NCBI RefSeq assembly: GCF_017832975.1
Contig: NZ_JAFIBI010000001.1
Location: forward strand, 310,001-374,000
DNA: 64,000 bases
Reading direction: 5' to 3'
Source of the DNA: Arthrobacter sp. PvP023
GTDB taxonomy: Bacteria; Actinomycetota; Actinomycetes; Actinomycetales; Micrococcaceae
In this document: positions 36,264 to 44,861 of the stretch, piece after piece
Position numbering within the stretch: position 1 is the first letter of the stretch
Layout of the letters: each line of letters opens with the position of its first letter
Notes under the pieces: generated by a model
Seen by the model: only the letters and a program-made list of their open reading frames with translations
Databases searched by the model: none
What the model was told of the DNA's origin: nothing
Program-made: the position numbers and the translations under genes

Positions 36264-39088
36264 TGGCTCCCCTGGACATGGCCGGCCTCCGCGCGGCGGT
36301 GAAGGATCCGGCCCAGGTGAAGACCCGGGCTATCGACCTGCACGCGAACGCGCATGACGCCTCGCATTTCCTGCTGATCCCGAAGGCCGTGGTCACGGCG
36401 GGCAGTGCTGCCGATGTGGGCGGACTGCTGCGCGCCAGCGCCGCCCAAGGCGTGCCGCTGACCCTCCGCTCCGGCGGCACCAGCCTGAGCGGCCAGGCGG
36501 TCACCGACGGCGTGCTGGTGGATGTCCGCCGCAACTTCAAGGACATTGAAGTGCTCGACGACGGCGCGCGGGTCCGCGTCCAGCCCGGCGTCACTGTCCG
36601 GGCGCTCAACGCGAGGCTGGCGCGCTACGGACGGAAGTTCGGCCCGGATCCGGCCAGCGAGGCGGCGTGCACCATCGGCGGCGTGGTGGCCAACAATTCC
36701 TCGGGCATGAACTGCGGCACCGTGGACAACACGTACCGCACCCTGGAGTCGTTGACCGTGGTCCTGCCCTCCGGCACCGTGATCGACACCGGAGCGCCGG
36801 ACGCGGACCGGAAACTCCGCGCCCTGGAACCGGACCTCTATGAGGGACTGGCCAGGCTGGCCGGGCGGGTCCGGACCAACGCGGACTCCGTGCAGAGGAT
36901 CCGGCAGCAGTTCGCCATGAAAAACACCATGGGCTACGGGCTGAACTCACTGCTGGACTTCCAGACCCCGGTGGACATCATGGCCCACCTGATCGTCGGC
37001 AGTGAAGGCACCCTGGGTTTCGTGGCAGAGGCGGTTTTCCGCACCATCCCGCGGCTCCAGCACGCCGCCGCGGGCCTGCTGGTGTTCCCGGACCTCGAGG
37101 CCGCCAACGCGGCGCTGCCCGCCCTCGTCGAAACGGGAGCCGCAACTATCGAACTGATGGATGCGCTGTCACTCAAGGTGGGCCAGACGCTCAAGGGGAC
37201 TCCCGCCGTCGTGCAGGACCTGGCGGTCCGGGAGCATGCCGCCCTGCTCGTTGAGTATTCCGCCGGCAGCGCCGGGGACCTGGCGGAACTCCAGGGCAAC
37301 GGCGAGGGTGTGCTGCAGGGCCTCGGGCTGGCCGCGCCTGCCCGGTTCACCGGCGACGGCCGGGAACGCGGACGGCTCTGGCAGCTGCGCAAGGGCCTCT
37401 ACGCCTCGGTGGCCGGGGCCCGTCCCCAGGGCACTACCGCGCTGCTGGAAGACATTGTGGTTCCCGTCCCGGTGCTGGGCCGGACCTGCCGGGAACTGAT
37501 CCGGCTCTTCGACAAGTACAGCTACAGCAACAGCGTGATCTTCGGCCACGCCAAGGACGGCAACGTGCACTTCATGCTGACTGACGGCTTCGCCACAACG
37601 GCTGAACTGGACCGCTACAGCGCTTTCACCGAAGACATGGTGGACCTGGTCCTCGCCGAGGGCGGATCCCTGAAAGCCGAGCACGGGACCGGGCGCGTCA
37701 TGGCCCCGTACGTCCGCCGGCAGTACGGCGATGAGCTCTACGACGTCATGCGCAGCATCAAGCAGCTCTTCGACCCCGCCGGGATGCTCAACCCCGGCGT
37801 GCTGATGGACGAGGACCCGCTGGCACACCTGCGGCACATCAAGACGGCGCCGCCCGTGGCCGAGGAAGTGGACCGGTGCGTCTCCTGCGGCTACTGCGAA
37901 CCGGTCTGCCCCAGCAAGGACATCACCCTTACGCCGCGGCAGCGGATTGTCACGCTGCGCGCCATCGAATCCGCGCGGCTGGCCGGGGACACGGCGCTGG
38001 TCAGGGCACTGGAGAAGGACTACGAGTACGAGTCCGTGGACACTTGCGCCGTGGACGGGATGTGCCAGACCGCCTGCCCGGTGGACATCAACACGGGGTC
38101 GCTCGTGAAGAAACTGCGGAAGGACGACGCCGGTCCGCTCGCCAACGGGGCCTGGAACGCCGCCGCCAAGCACTGGGAAGGCGTCACCCGCGGCGCGGCC
38201 CTGGCGCTGACTGTGGTGGACAGGCTTCCGGCCGCCGCCATCACCCCGCCCAACAAGGCCGCCCGGGCGGTGCTCGGCAAAGACACCGTGCCGCTGTATT
38301 CCGCCGAACTGCCGGGCGGCGGTTCCGTGCGGAAACGTCCGACGCCGGCGGGCGAGGTTGACGCTGTCTACTTCCCGGCCTGCGTGGGGACCATGTTCGG
38401 ACCCGCCGGCGCGGGGCCCGACGCCGAAGGACGCGGTGTCCAGTACAGCTTCGAGCAGCTGTGCGGCCGGGCCGGGCTCACGCTCCTCGTACCGGAGGGT
38501 ATTGACGGACTGTGCTGCGGCACACCCTGGTCCTCCAAGGGCATGGATGCCGGCCGGAAGACCATGCGCGAGAAGACCTTGGCTGCCCTCCGGGAGGCAA
38601 CCCGGGACGGCGAGCTTCCGATCGTCTGCGATGCGTCCTCCTGCACCGAGGGCCTGCGCCAGGCGGTCGAGTCGGACATACCCGCAGCAGGGCAGCGGGC
38701 CCTGCGGATGGTGGACGCCGTCGACTTCGCCGCGGAACGGATCCTGCCCCGGCTGCCCGGCCACGGAAAGCTGGAGTCGCTGGCCCTGCACCCCACCTGT
38801 TCGTCCACCCGGATGGGCCTCAATGATGCCTTGGGTGCCATTGCCGGAGCCGTGGCCGAACGGGTCGAGGTCCCGGAGAACTGGGGCTGCTGCGCGTTCG
38901 CCGGGGACCGGGGCATGCTGCACCCCGAACTGACGGCGTCTGCCACCGCGAAACAGGCCTTGGAAGTGGCCGACATGGGCGCTGCCGCCCACGCCTCATG
39001 CAACCGGACCTGCGAACTGGGCATGACGCGGGCCACGGGCGCCCAGTACCGGCACGTGCTGGAGTTGCTGGAGGAAGTCACCCGCTAA
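36263..39088 (+). CDS. FAD-linked D-lactate dehydrogenase fused to an Fe-S/CCG module
   Basis: 941 aa. The N-terminal FAD-binding PCMH domain (about 35-230; LTLRSGGTSLSGQA, then IGGVVANNSSGMNCGT) and an oxidase C-domain (to about 520, with KAEHGTGRVMAPYV) form the D-lactate/glycolate oxidising unit. Then come a pair of 4Fe-4S motifs (CVSCGYCEPVCP near 539, CAVDGMCQTACP near 595) and two CCG-type cysteine clusters (CCGTPW near 751, CCAFAG near 876) that pass electrons onward. The layout is that of large Dld-type enzymes in actinobacteria and proteobacteria. It overlaps the permease stop by one base. Stereochemistry is assigned from family only. Confidence 0.88.
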   Translation: MAPLDMAGLRAAVKDPAQVKTRAIDLHANAHDASHFLLIPKAVVTAGSAADVGGLLRASAAQGVPLTLRSGGTSLSGQAVTDGVLVDVRRNFKDIEVLDDGARVRVQPGVTVRALNARLARYGRKFGPDPASEAACTIGGVVANNSSGMNCGTVDNTYRTLESLTVVLPSGTVIDTGAPDADRKLRALEPDLYEGLARLAGRVRTNADSVQRIRQQFAMKNTMGYGLNSLLDFQTPVDIMAHLIVGSEGTLGFVAEAVFRTIPRLQHAAAGLLVFPDLEAANAALPALVETGAATIELMDALSLKVGQTLKGTPAVVQDLAVREHAALLVEYSAGSAGDLAELQGNGEGVLQGLGLAAPARFTGDGRERGRLWQLRKGLYASVAGARPQGTTALLEDIVVPVPVLGRTCRELIRLFDKYSYSNSVIFGHAKDGNVHFMLTDGFATTAELDRYSAFTEDMVDLVLAEGGSLKAEHGTGRVMAPYVRRQYGDELYDVMRSIKQLFDPAGMLNPGVLMDEDPLAHLRHIKTAPPVAEEVDRCVSCGYCEPVCPSKDITLTPRQRIVTLRAIESARLAGDTALVRALEKDYEYESVDTCAVDGMCQTACPVDINTGSLVKKLRKDDAGPLANGAWNAAAKHWEGVTRGAALALTVVDRLPAAAITPPNKAARAVLGKDTVPLYSAELPGGGSVRKRPTPAGEVDAVYFPACVGTMFGPAGAGPDAEGRGVQYSFEQLCGRAGLTLLVPEGIDGLCCGTPWSSKGMDAGRKTMREKTLAALREATRDGELPIVCDASSCTEGLRQAVESDIPAAGQRALRMVDAVDFAAERILPRLPGHGKLESLALHPTCSSTRMGLNDALGAIAGAVAERVEVPENWGCCAFAGDRGMLHPELTASATAKQALEVADMGAAAHASCNRTCELGMTRATGAQYRHVLELLEEVTR

Positions 39089-39094
39089 AGCCGG

Positions 39095-39184
39095 ACGCTC
39101 TCTCACTTCCTGCACGTTTTCCGCCATCGCTCTCTCACCGGTGAGAGAGCGATGGCGTTTTTGTGGCAGGAAGTGAGAGAGCGT
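39095..39184. repeat. Nested inverted repeat after the lactate operon
   Basis: Inner perfect 36-bp palindrome (39122-39157, arms CGCCATCGCTCTCTCACC and complement). Outer arms ACGCTCTCTCACTTCCTGC (39095-39113) and GCAGGAAGTGAGAGAGCGT (39166-39184) match exactly, and extend toward the centre with one extra base on the right. The decamer GCTCTCTCAC or its complement occurs four times. A TTTTT run follows the inner hairpin (39158-39162), so it can terminate transcription, but its size and nesting look more like a mobile or interspersed intergenic repeat. Confidence 0.75.
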
Positions 39185-39253
39185 TGGGGCTCCGGCGGCA
39201 GTAATACGCTCATCACTTCTGATTAAATGATCATTCTCAGTTAGCATTTGAAC

Positions 39254-40024
39254 ATGAGGACTGAAGAGCGGCACCGGTTGATCGGTGAGTTGCTGCGGAA
39301 CCGCGAAGAGGTGACCGTCGACGAGTTGATCGCGGAGTGCGGAGCATCCGGGGCGACGATCCGCCGCGACCTGGATACGCTGGCAGTCCATGGCGTCCTC
39401 CGCCGGGTGCACGGCGGAGCCAAGAGCCTGGTGCTCCGCGGCGAGAACCCCGGGTACGGGCAGCGGGAGCTGGAAGGGAAGGATGCCAAGGCCCGGATTG
39501 CCGCCGGCGTTGCCGACCTGCTGCAGGACCGCGAACACGTCTGGCTGGACAGCGGAACCACCGCAACCGGAATAGCCCGCCGGCTGCGGCATCGCGAACT
39601 GACGCTCATGCCCATGTCGCTGCCCGCCCTCAACGCTTTGACGGCGGAAGGCCAGGCCGGGCATCACCCCGCCCTGCTGGTTCCGGGCGGAAGCCTGATT
39701 CCGGGAGAGCTGTGCTTCCGGGGCCCGCTGGCCGAGGCCAACATCCGCTCCCTCCGCTTCGACACGGCCGTGGTGACCCCCTGCGCGGTCAACCTCAAAG
39801 ACGGGCTGCTGGCGCACGACCTCGACGACGCCGCCGTCAAGCGCGCCGGCCTGGAATCCGCCGCCCGGGTCATTGCCGCCTGCGCAGGCTCGAAATGGAA
39901 CGCCGCCGCCGTGGCGCTCGTCGCCGCCCTGGACGCCGTGGACATCATTGTCACGGACAGGTCATTCAGCCCGCAGGAACTCACGCAACTTGGAAAACTC
40001 TCAGTGAAAGTAGTGAATGTATGA
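39254..40024 (+). CDS. DeoR-family transcriptional regulator
   Basis: 256 aa. The N-terminal HTH (RHRLIGELLRNREEVTVDEL, then SGATIRRDLDTLAVHGVLRRVHGG) is the DeoR signature. The C-terminal sugar-phosphate sensor domain contains the DSGTTATGIA loop and the terminal IIVTDRS strand. ATG was preferred over a TTG six bases upstream. It overlaps the MFS transporter start by four bases (ATGA) and probably controls it. The inducing sugar phosphate is unknown. Confidence 0.88.
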   Translation: MRTEERHRLIGELLRNREEVTVDELIAECGASGATIRRDLDTLAVHGVLRRVHGGAKSLVLRGENPGYGQRELEGKDAKARIAAGVADLLQDREHVWLDSGTTATGIARRLRHRELTLMPMSLPALNALTAEGQAGHHPALLVPGGSLIPGELCFRGPLAEANIRSLRFDTAVVTPCAVNLKDGLLAHDLDDAAVKRAGLESAARVIAACAGSKWNAAAVALVAALDAVDIIVTDRSFSPQELTQLGKLSVKVVNV

Positions 40025-41223
40025 CCATCGCCGTCTCCACACAGAAGCTGAACGCCGCGGCAGCCGCCACGTTCCTGATCTTCGGGATCAACGGACTCGT
40101 GTTTGCCAGCTGGGCCGCCCGCATCCCCGCCGTCACCGAAATCCTGCACGTCACCTCCGGACAAATGGGTACGCTGCTCCTTTGCACCGCCGTGGGTTCA
40201 CTGATCGCGCTTCCAACCGCAGGATGGGTGGTGGGCCGGATCGGAACCGCCAACACGGTCCGCGCCAGCGGACTCCTGGCTGCGGTGGCCGGCGTGGGCA
40301 TCGCCCTCTCGCTGACGGCCGAATCGGTGCCCGGGACCGCAGTGGCGTTGTTCTTCTTTGGCATTGGCATCGGCTTGTGGGACGTTTCGCAGAACATCGA
40401 AGGGGCCGACGTCGAACACCGGCTTAAGCGGACCATCATGCCGCAGTTCCACGCGGCTTTCAGCGGTGGCGCCTTCGTAGGCGCCCTGATCGGCGCGGGC
40501 CTCTCCGGTCTTGGAGTGGGACTGCCTGCCCACCTGCTGGTCATTGCCGCCGTCGTGGCAGTCCTGACCATGGTGGCGCCCCGCTACTTCCTGCCGCACA
40601 ATGCTGCCGAGGTCCCCGCCAGCGGCGAAGCAGCCGCACCGAAGGATGCATCCGCCTGGCGGGACAGCCGCACGCTGCTGATCGGCGTTGTGGTCCTCGG
40701 TGCCACCCTGACCGAAGGTGCCGGAAACGACTGGATCGCCAAAGCCTCCGTGGACGGCCTCGGAACCAGCGAATCCACCGGCGCACTGATGTTCGCGGTC
40801 TTCGTCCTGGCCATGACGGCCATGCGGTTCTGCGGCGGGTTCGTGATCGACAAGTACGGCCGTGTTGCCGTGCTGCGCGCCAGCATGGCCGCGGCCGCCG
40901 CGGGCCTTGGCCTCTTTGTGCTGGCGGGCAACGTGTGGCTGGCCACGGCCGGTGCCGCACTGTGGGGAATCGGCGCGGCACTGGCCTTCCCGATGGGCAT
41001 GTCCGCCGCAGCCGACGATCCGAAGAAGGCTGCCGCCCGGGTGTCGGTGGTTTCCACGCTGGGCTACATCTCCTTCCTGGCGGGACCGCCGCTCCTCGGC
41101 TACCTCGGTGACCTCACCGGCATCCACCTTGCCCTGCTCGCGATCATGGTGCCCATCCTGGTGGCGCTCCTCCTGGCCGGAGCGGCCAAGCCCCTCCCCG
41201 GTGCGCCGCTCCGCAACGAGTAG
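40021..41223 (+). CDS. Major facilitator superfamily transporter
   Basis: 400 aa, about 12 membrane helices in two halves separated by a hydrophilic loop (about 195-220). It has an N-terminal FLIFGINGLVFASWAARIP and the cytoplasmic loop GWVVGRIGTANTVRASG typical of the MFS A-motif region. It resembles the FucP-like/YbjJ-type branch. Co-translation with a DeoR regulator suggests a sugar or sugar-derivative substrate, though no catabolic enzyme is next to it. Confidence 0.85.
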   Translation: MTIAVSTQKLNAAAAATFLIFGINGLVFASWAARIPAVTEILHVTSGQMGTLLLCTAVGSLIALPTAGWVVGRIGTANTVRASGLLAAVAGVGIALSLTAESVPGTAVALFFFGIGIGLWDVSQNIEGADVEHRLKRTIMPQFHAAFSGGAFVGALIGAGLSGLGVGLPAHLLVIAAVVAVLTMVAPRYFLPHNAAEVPASGEAAAPKDASAWRDSRTLLIGVVVLGATLTEGAGNDWIAKASVDGLGTSESTGALMFAVFVLAMTAMRFCGGFVIDKYGRVAVLRASMAAAAAGLGLFVLAGNVWLATAGAALWGIGAALAFPMGMSAAADDPKKAAARVSVVSTLGYISFLAGPPLLGYLGDLTGIHLALLAIMVPILVALLLAGAAKPLPGAPLRNE

Positions 41224-41288
41224 TACAGGCCACACCCACCAACCGCAGCCAACCGCGGCAACCGCAGCGTCAGCGGTAGGGTGGGGAA

Positions 41289-42788
41289 ATGCGAAGGATG
41301 CTGAGGAAAGGCCCGGGCCTGGTGGCCGGACTGGACCGGACATTACTCAAAGCCGTGTCCAACCTGCCTGGCGGAAACCACGATGTCCTGTTCCGCCGGC
41401 TCTCGGCGGCCGCAAATCATGGAAAGCTCTGGTTTGGGGTGGCCGGAGGGCTGGCCCTCATACCCGGCAAGCCCCGCCGTGCGGCCTTGCATGGGCTGAT
41501 TGCCCAGGGTGTCGCATCGGCTGTCACCAACGTGGTGTTCAAAACGCTCCTTCCCCGGGCCCGGCCGCTGCCGGAGCATCTTCCCGTGTTCCGGTTCGTC
41601 AACCCGCAGCCCACAAGCTCGTCGATGCCATCAGGCCATTCGGCGTCCGCGGCGGCTTTTGCCGTGGGCGTGGGGCTGGTGCAGCCGGCCATTGGCGCAG
41701 CACTGGCACCCTTGGCCGCCGGCGTTGCGTACTCCCGGGTCCACACCGGCGCCCACTGGCCTTCGGATGTACTGTTCGGGTCGGCACTGGGAGCCGGAGC
41801 AGCCATGATCACCCGCAAGTGGTGGCCCGTCCGGCCGCCCTTCCCGGAAACCGCCCGGACCCCCGCCAACGCGGCCGCGCTGCCCGGCGGCGAAGGCCTC
41901 AACATCGCGGTTAACACGCTGGGCGGTTCATATGCACCGGAAACCATAAAGGCTTTACAAGATGTATTCCCATTGGCGCATATACGTGAGATTGACGAGG
42001 ACGGGGACGTCGCCGCTGAGATCAGGGCGGTGGCTGCCCTGCCCGGAGTGAAGGCCCTCGGCGTGTGGGGCGGTGACGGAACGGTGGGCACCGCCGCTGC
42101 GGTCGCCGTCGAACTTTCCTTGCCCTTGCTGGTGCTTCCCGGCGGGACGCTCAACCACTTTGCCCGCGACGCCGGAACCTCCACCCTGGAGGAGGCCGTG
42201 GAGGCTGCTTCCGCCGGTTCGGCTGCCCGGGCGGATGTGGGGCACGTCCGGGTGGAACGGGGGCTCGCCGGAACCCCCGAAAAGCTGGAACGGACCATGC
42301 TCAACACGGCGAGCATCGGCCTCTACCCCAATCTGGTGCGCCGGCGGGAACAGCTCCGGCCGGCCCTCGGCAAACCGCTGGCCGGGGTGGTGGCAATGTT
42401 CCGGACGTTCGCGGCCGGCACGCCGACCACCATGATTGTGAACGGCGTCCGCCACAAGCTATGGATCCTTTACGTAGGCCGGGGCCGCTACTACCCCCGC
42501 GACCATGCACCGCTGGTACGTCCGGTGATGGACGACGGTGTCCTGGACCTGCGGATGATCACTGCCGATGAGTCCTTCGCCCGGATCCGGCTCCTGTGGT
42601 CCGTCCTGACGGGCACCGTGGCCACGTCCAGGATCACGCACTTGAGTGAATCCACGAAAGTGACGGTGGAAGCAGCGGGGTCGCCCATGGCACTGGCCGT
42701 GGACGGGGAAGCCATGCCGGGCGTGCGCCGCGTCGAGTTTACGGTGCTCCCCGGAGCGCTGACCTACTACTCCCCGGCCCCGGCGTAG
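41289..42788 (+). CDS. PAP2 phosphatase-diacylglycerol kinase fusion
   Basis: 499 aa. Residues 1-185 form a PAP2 phosphatase with all three motifs: KTLLPRARP, PSGHSAS and SRVHTGAHWPSD. Residues about 200-499 form a DAGK catalytic domain with GGDGT (GVWGGDGTVG) and LPGGTLNHFARD. A lipid kinase and a lipid phosphate phosphatase acting in opposite directions are thus on one chain, which suggests control or remodelling of phosphatidic acid or an undecaprenyl-type lipid. The PAP2 part is only moderately hydrophobic. ATG start; the gene stands alone. Confidence 0.87.
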   Translation: MRRMLRKGPGLVAGLDRTLLKAVSNLPGGNHDVLFRRLSAAANHGKLWFGVAGGLALIPGKPRRAALHGLIAQGVASAVTNVVFKTLLPRARPLPEHLPVFRFVNPQPTSSSMPSGHSASAAAFAVGVGLVQPAIGAALAPLAAGVAYSRVHTGAHWPSDVLFGSALGAGAAMITRKWWPVRPPFPETARTPANAAALPGGEGLNIAVNTLGGSYAPETIKALQDVFPLAHIREIDEDGDVAAEIRAVAALPGVKALGVWGGDGTVGTAAAVAVELSLPLLVLPGGTLNHFARDAGTSTLEEAVEAASAGSAARADVGHVRVERGLAGTPEKLERTMLNTASIGLYPNLVRRREQLRPALGKPLAGVVAMFRTFAAGTPTTMIVNGVRHKLWILYVGRGRYYPRDHAPLVRPVMDDGVLDLRMITADESFARIRLLWSVLTGTVATSRITHLSESTKVTVEAAGSPMALAVDGEAMPGVRRVEFTVLPGALTYYSPAPA

Positions 42789-42816
42789 GCAGCCTGCTGG
42801 TCATCCCTTGGGACTA

Positions 42817-42844
42817 CCCTGATTCCACCCTGAATCATCCCTGA
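42817..42844. promoter_or_regulatory. Three CCCTGA repeats at 11-bp spacing before an ABC operon
   Basis: CCCTGA occurs at 42817-42822, 42828-42833 and 42839-42844, one DNA turn apart. The repeats lie 105-132 bp before the ABC ATPase ATG. Helically phased direct repeats are typical of response-regulator binding, and the operon encodes its own NarL-type regulator downstream. Confidence 0.6.
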
Positions 42845-42948
42845 GACCGGCGAAAAGGGAACACCGCGTCTGTAGCGTGGGTGGTACGAACGGAGCTGCG
42901 ACGAGCAGAGCCGTCACCGCATCCACAGCTACGCAAAGGAACGCTTCC

Positions 42949-43893
42949 ATGATTGAAGCAAGAGGCCTGTCCAAGGTCTACGGCGAGAAAACCGCCGTGG
43001 GCGGAGTGGATTTCACGGTCCAGGCAGGCCGGGTGACCGGCTTCCTGGGCCCCAACGGAGCCGGCAAATCCACAACGATGAGAATGATCATGGGACTGGA
43101 TACGCCGACGTCGGGCTCGGTCACCGTCAACGGGGTCTCGTTCACCAAGCACGCGGCTCCCCTCCGTGAAGTGGGCGCCCTGCTGGACGCCAAGGCCGTT
43201 CACACCGGCCGTTCGGCCTACAACCACCTCCTCGCCATGGCCGCGACGCACAGCATTCCCAAAAAGCGCGTCAACGAGGTCATCGAAATGACCGGCCTTG
43301 CCGACGTCGCCAAGAAGAAGGTCAAGGGATTTTCGCTCGGCATGGGGCAGCGGCTGGGCATTGCCGCGGCACTGCTGGGGGATCCGCAGACCATCATCCT
43401 GGATGAGCCGGTCAACGGGCTGGACCCCGAAGGCGTGGTGTGGGTCCGCAACCTGGTGAAATACCTGGCCTCGGAAGGGCGGACCGTCTTCCTGTCCAGC
43501 CACCTCATGAGCGAAATGGCTGTGACGGCGGACCACCTGATCGTGATCGGCCGCGGAAAAATCATCGCGGACGCCCCCATCAAGGACATCATCACGGGGA
43601 AGGGCGCGAGCCGCACCCGGGTCCGCACCGATGAGCCGGACCAGCTGATGCACCTCCTTGCCGGAACCGGCGTTTCGGTGGAGGCCCAGGACCACGAACT
43701 GCTGGAGGTCAAGGGCCTGGATCCGCGCCAGATCGCCCGTGCAGCCCTGGACAACCACGTCATGATTTACGAACTCACCCCGCTCCAGGCAAGCCTTGAA
43801 GAGGCCTACATGGAGCTGACCAAGGATGAGGTCGAATACCACTCGCTTATCACTACGGGTGCCGCGGCTCCCGTGCAGACCGGAGGGAAGTAA
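42949..43893 (+). CDS. ABC-2 type transporter ATP-binding protein
   Basis: 314 aa, DrrA/BcrA-like. Walker A GPNGAGKST, a variant signature region FSLGMGQRLGIAAALLGDP (LGMGQ instead of LSGGQ, common in this subfamily), Walker B TIILDEPVNGLDPEG and H-loop LSSHLMSEM. A C-terminal 90-residue extension follows the cassette. AAAGGA is six bases upstream of the ATG. It pairs with the membrane subunit starting three bases after its stop. Confidence 0.9.
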   Translation: MIEARGLSKVYGEKTAVGGVDFTVQAGRVTGFLGPNGAGKSTTMRMIMGLDTPTSGSVTVNGVSFTKHAAPLREVGALLDAKAVHTGRSAYNHLLAMAATHSIPKKRVNEVIEMTGLADVAKKKVKGFSLGMGQRLGIAAALLGDPQTIILDEPVNGLDPEGVVWVRNLVKYLASEGRTVFLSSHLMSEMAVTADHLIVIGRGKIIADAPIKDIITGKGASRTRVRTDEPDQLMHLLAGTGVSVEAQDHELLEVKGLDPRQIARAALDNHVMIYELTPLQASLEEAYMELTKDEVEYHSLITTGAAAPVQTGGK

Positions 43894-43896
43894 GCC

Positions 43897-44823
43897 ATGA
43901 GCTCTACGACTTTGGAACCCAACCCCTCCGGCCGCAGGGCGGAGGGCGGCGCAGGACCCCAGGCCGGCGGTCCCGCCGGGCAGGCCGCACGCCCGGCCGG
44001 CAATTCGGCATCCCCGGGGCCCGGCCCCAGTTTCCTGCGGGTGCTGAACTCGGAATTCATCAAGTTCCGCACCCTGTTGTCCACACTGATCCTGCTTGGT
44101 TCCACCATGCTGGTGATGGTGGGCTTCGGTGCCCTGGCGGCGTGGTCCACCGGCCAGTTCCGCGAGCAGATGGCGTCGGACCCGGAAGCCGCGGCCCAGA
44201 TGGCGGCCCAGGGCGGCGACATCGCCGTGAGTGCCCCGACGTCCGGCATCGCTTTTGCCCAGCTGATCCTCGGATCCCTCGGCGTCCTGCTGATGAGCTC
44301 CGAGTTCACCACCGGAATGGCGCGTTCCACGTTCGCGGCCGTACCGAAGAGGACGCCGGCCTTCGTGGCGAAATTCCTTGTGGTGGTAGTGGTGTCCTTC
44401 GTCCTGACGGGGGTTTCGACGCTGCTGGCGGGCCTGGTGTCCGTGCCGATCCTGGACAACTACGGCCTGAGCCTGGACCTTGCCAGCTCCCAGTCGGTCA
44501 AGCTCCTGCTCGTCAACAGCCTTTATGTGGCCGCGGTGGCCTCCATCGGCATGTCGCTGGGCAGCATCATCCGTAATTCCGCGGGCGGCATCATGAGCCT
44601 GGTGGGCCTGTTCTTCGTGGCTCCCATCGCCTTCCAGCTCATTCCCGGCGACTTCTTCGAGGAAGCCCGCAAGTACCTTCCCGGAAACACAGTGACGCCC
44701 CTGACTGCCGTGGAACATGTGGACGGAACCCTCGAGGTCTGGCAGGCGGCCCTGGTGCTGGGCGCGTGGGTGGTCATCCCGGCAGTGCTGGCCATGGTCC
44801 TGCTCAAGAAGCGGGACGTTTGA
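43897..44823 (+). CDS. ABC-2 type transporter permease
   Basis: 308 aa. A Pro/Gly/Ala-rich cytoplasmic N-terminus of about 45 residues is followed by six membrane helices, the first being LLSTLILLGSTMLVMVGFGAL, and the last near LVLGAWVVIPAVLAMVLL. A conserved EFTTGMARSTFAAVPKR amphipathic segment lies after helix 2. With the preceding ATPase it forms a bacitracin/daunorubicin-type exporter; the substrate is unknown. Confidence 0.88.
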   Translation: MSSTTLEPNPSGRRAEGGAGPQAGGPAGQAARPAGNSASPGPGPSFLRVLNSEFIKFRTLLSTLILLGSTMLVMVGFGALAAWSTGQFREQMASDPEAAAQMAAQGGDIAVSAPTSGIAFAQLILGSLGVLLMSSEFTTGMARSTFAAVPKRTPAFVAKFLVVVVVSFVLTGVSTLLAGLVSVPILDNYGLSLDLASSQSVKLLLVNSLYVAAVASIGMSLGSIIRNSAGGIMSLVGLFFVAPIAFQLIPGDFFEEARKYLPGNTVTPLTAVEHVDGTLEVWQAALVLGAWVVIPAVLAMVLLKKRDV

Positions 44824-44831
44824 GCGGAAAG

Positions 44832-44849
44832 GGCGGCCGTACGGCCGCC
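44832..44849 (+). terminator. 18-bp palindrome between the permease and histidine kinase genes
   Basis: Perfect GGCGGCCGT/ACGGCCGCC in the 38-bp gap. It forms a GC-rich hairpin without a U-tract, so it may attenuate or stabilise the transcript between transporter and kinase genes rather than fully terminate it. Confidence 0.45.
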
Positions 44850-44861
44850 TAGGCTCATCAC

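Noticed and set aside
35639..39088. 1149-codon frame covering the lactate dehydrogenase
   Set aside because: Only the part from 36263 matches the enzyme; the upstream 208 codons are an out-of-frame reading of the permease gene.
44077..44085. TTGTCCACA DnaA box inside the ABC-2 permease gene
   Set aside because: Single isolated copy within a conserved coding stretch; expected by chance and not clustered.
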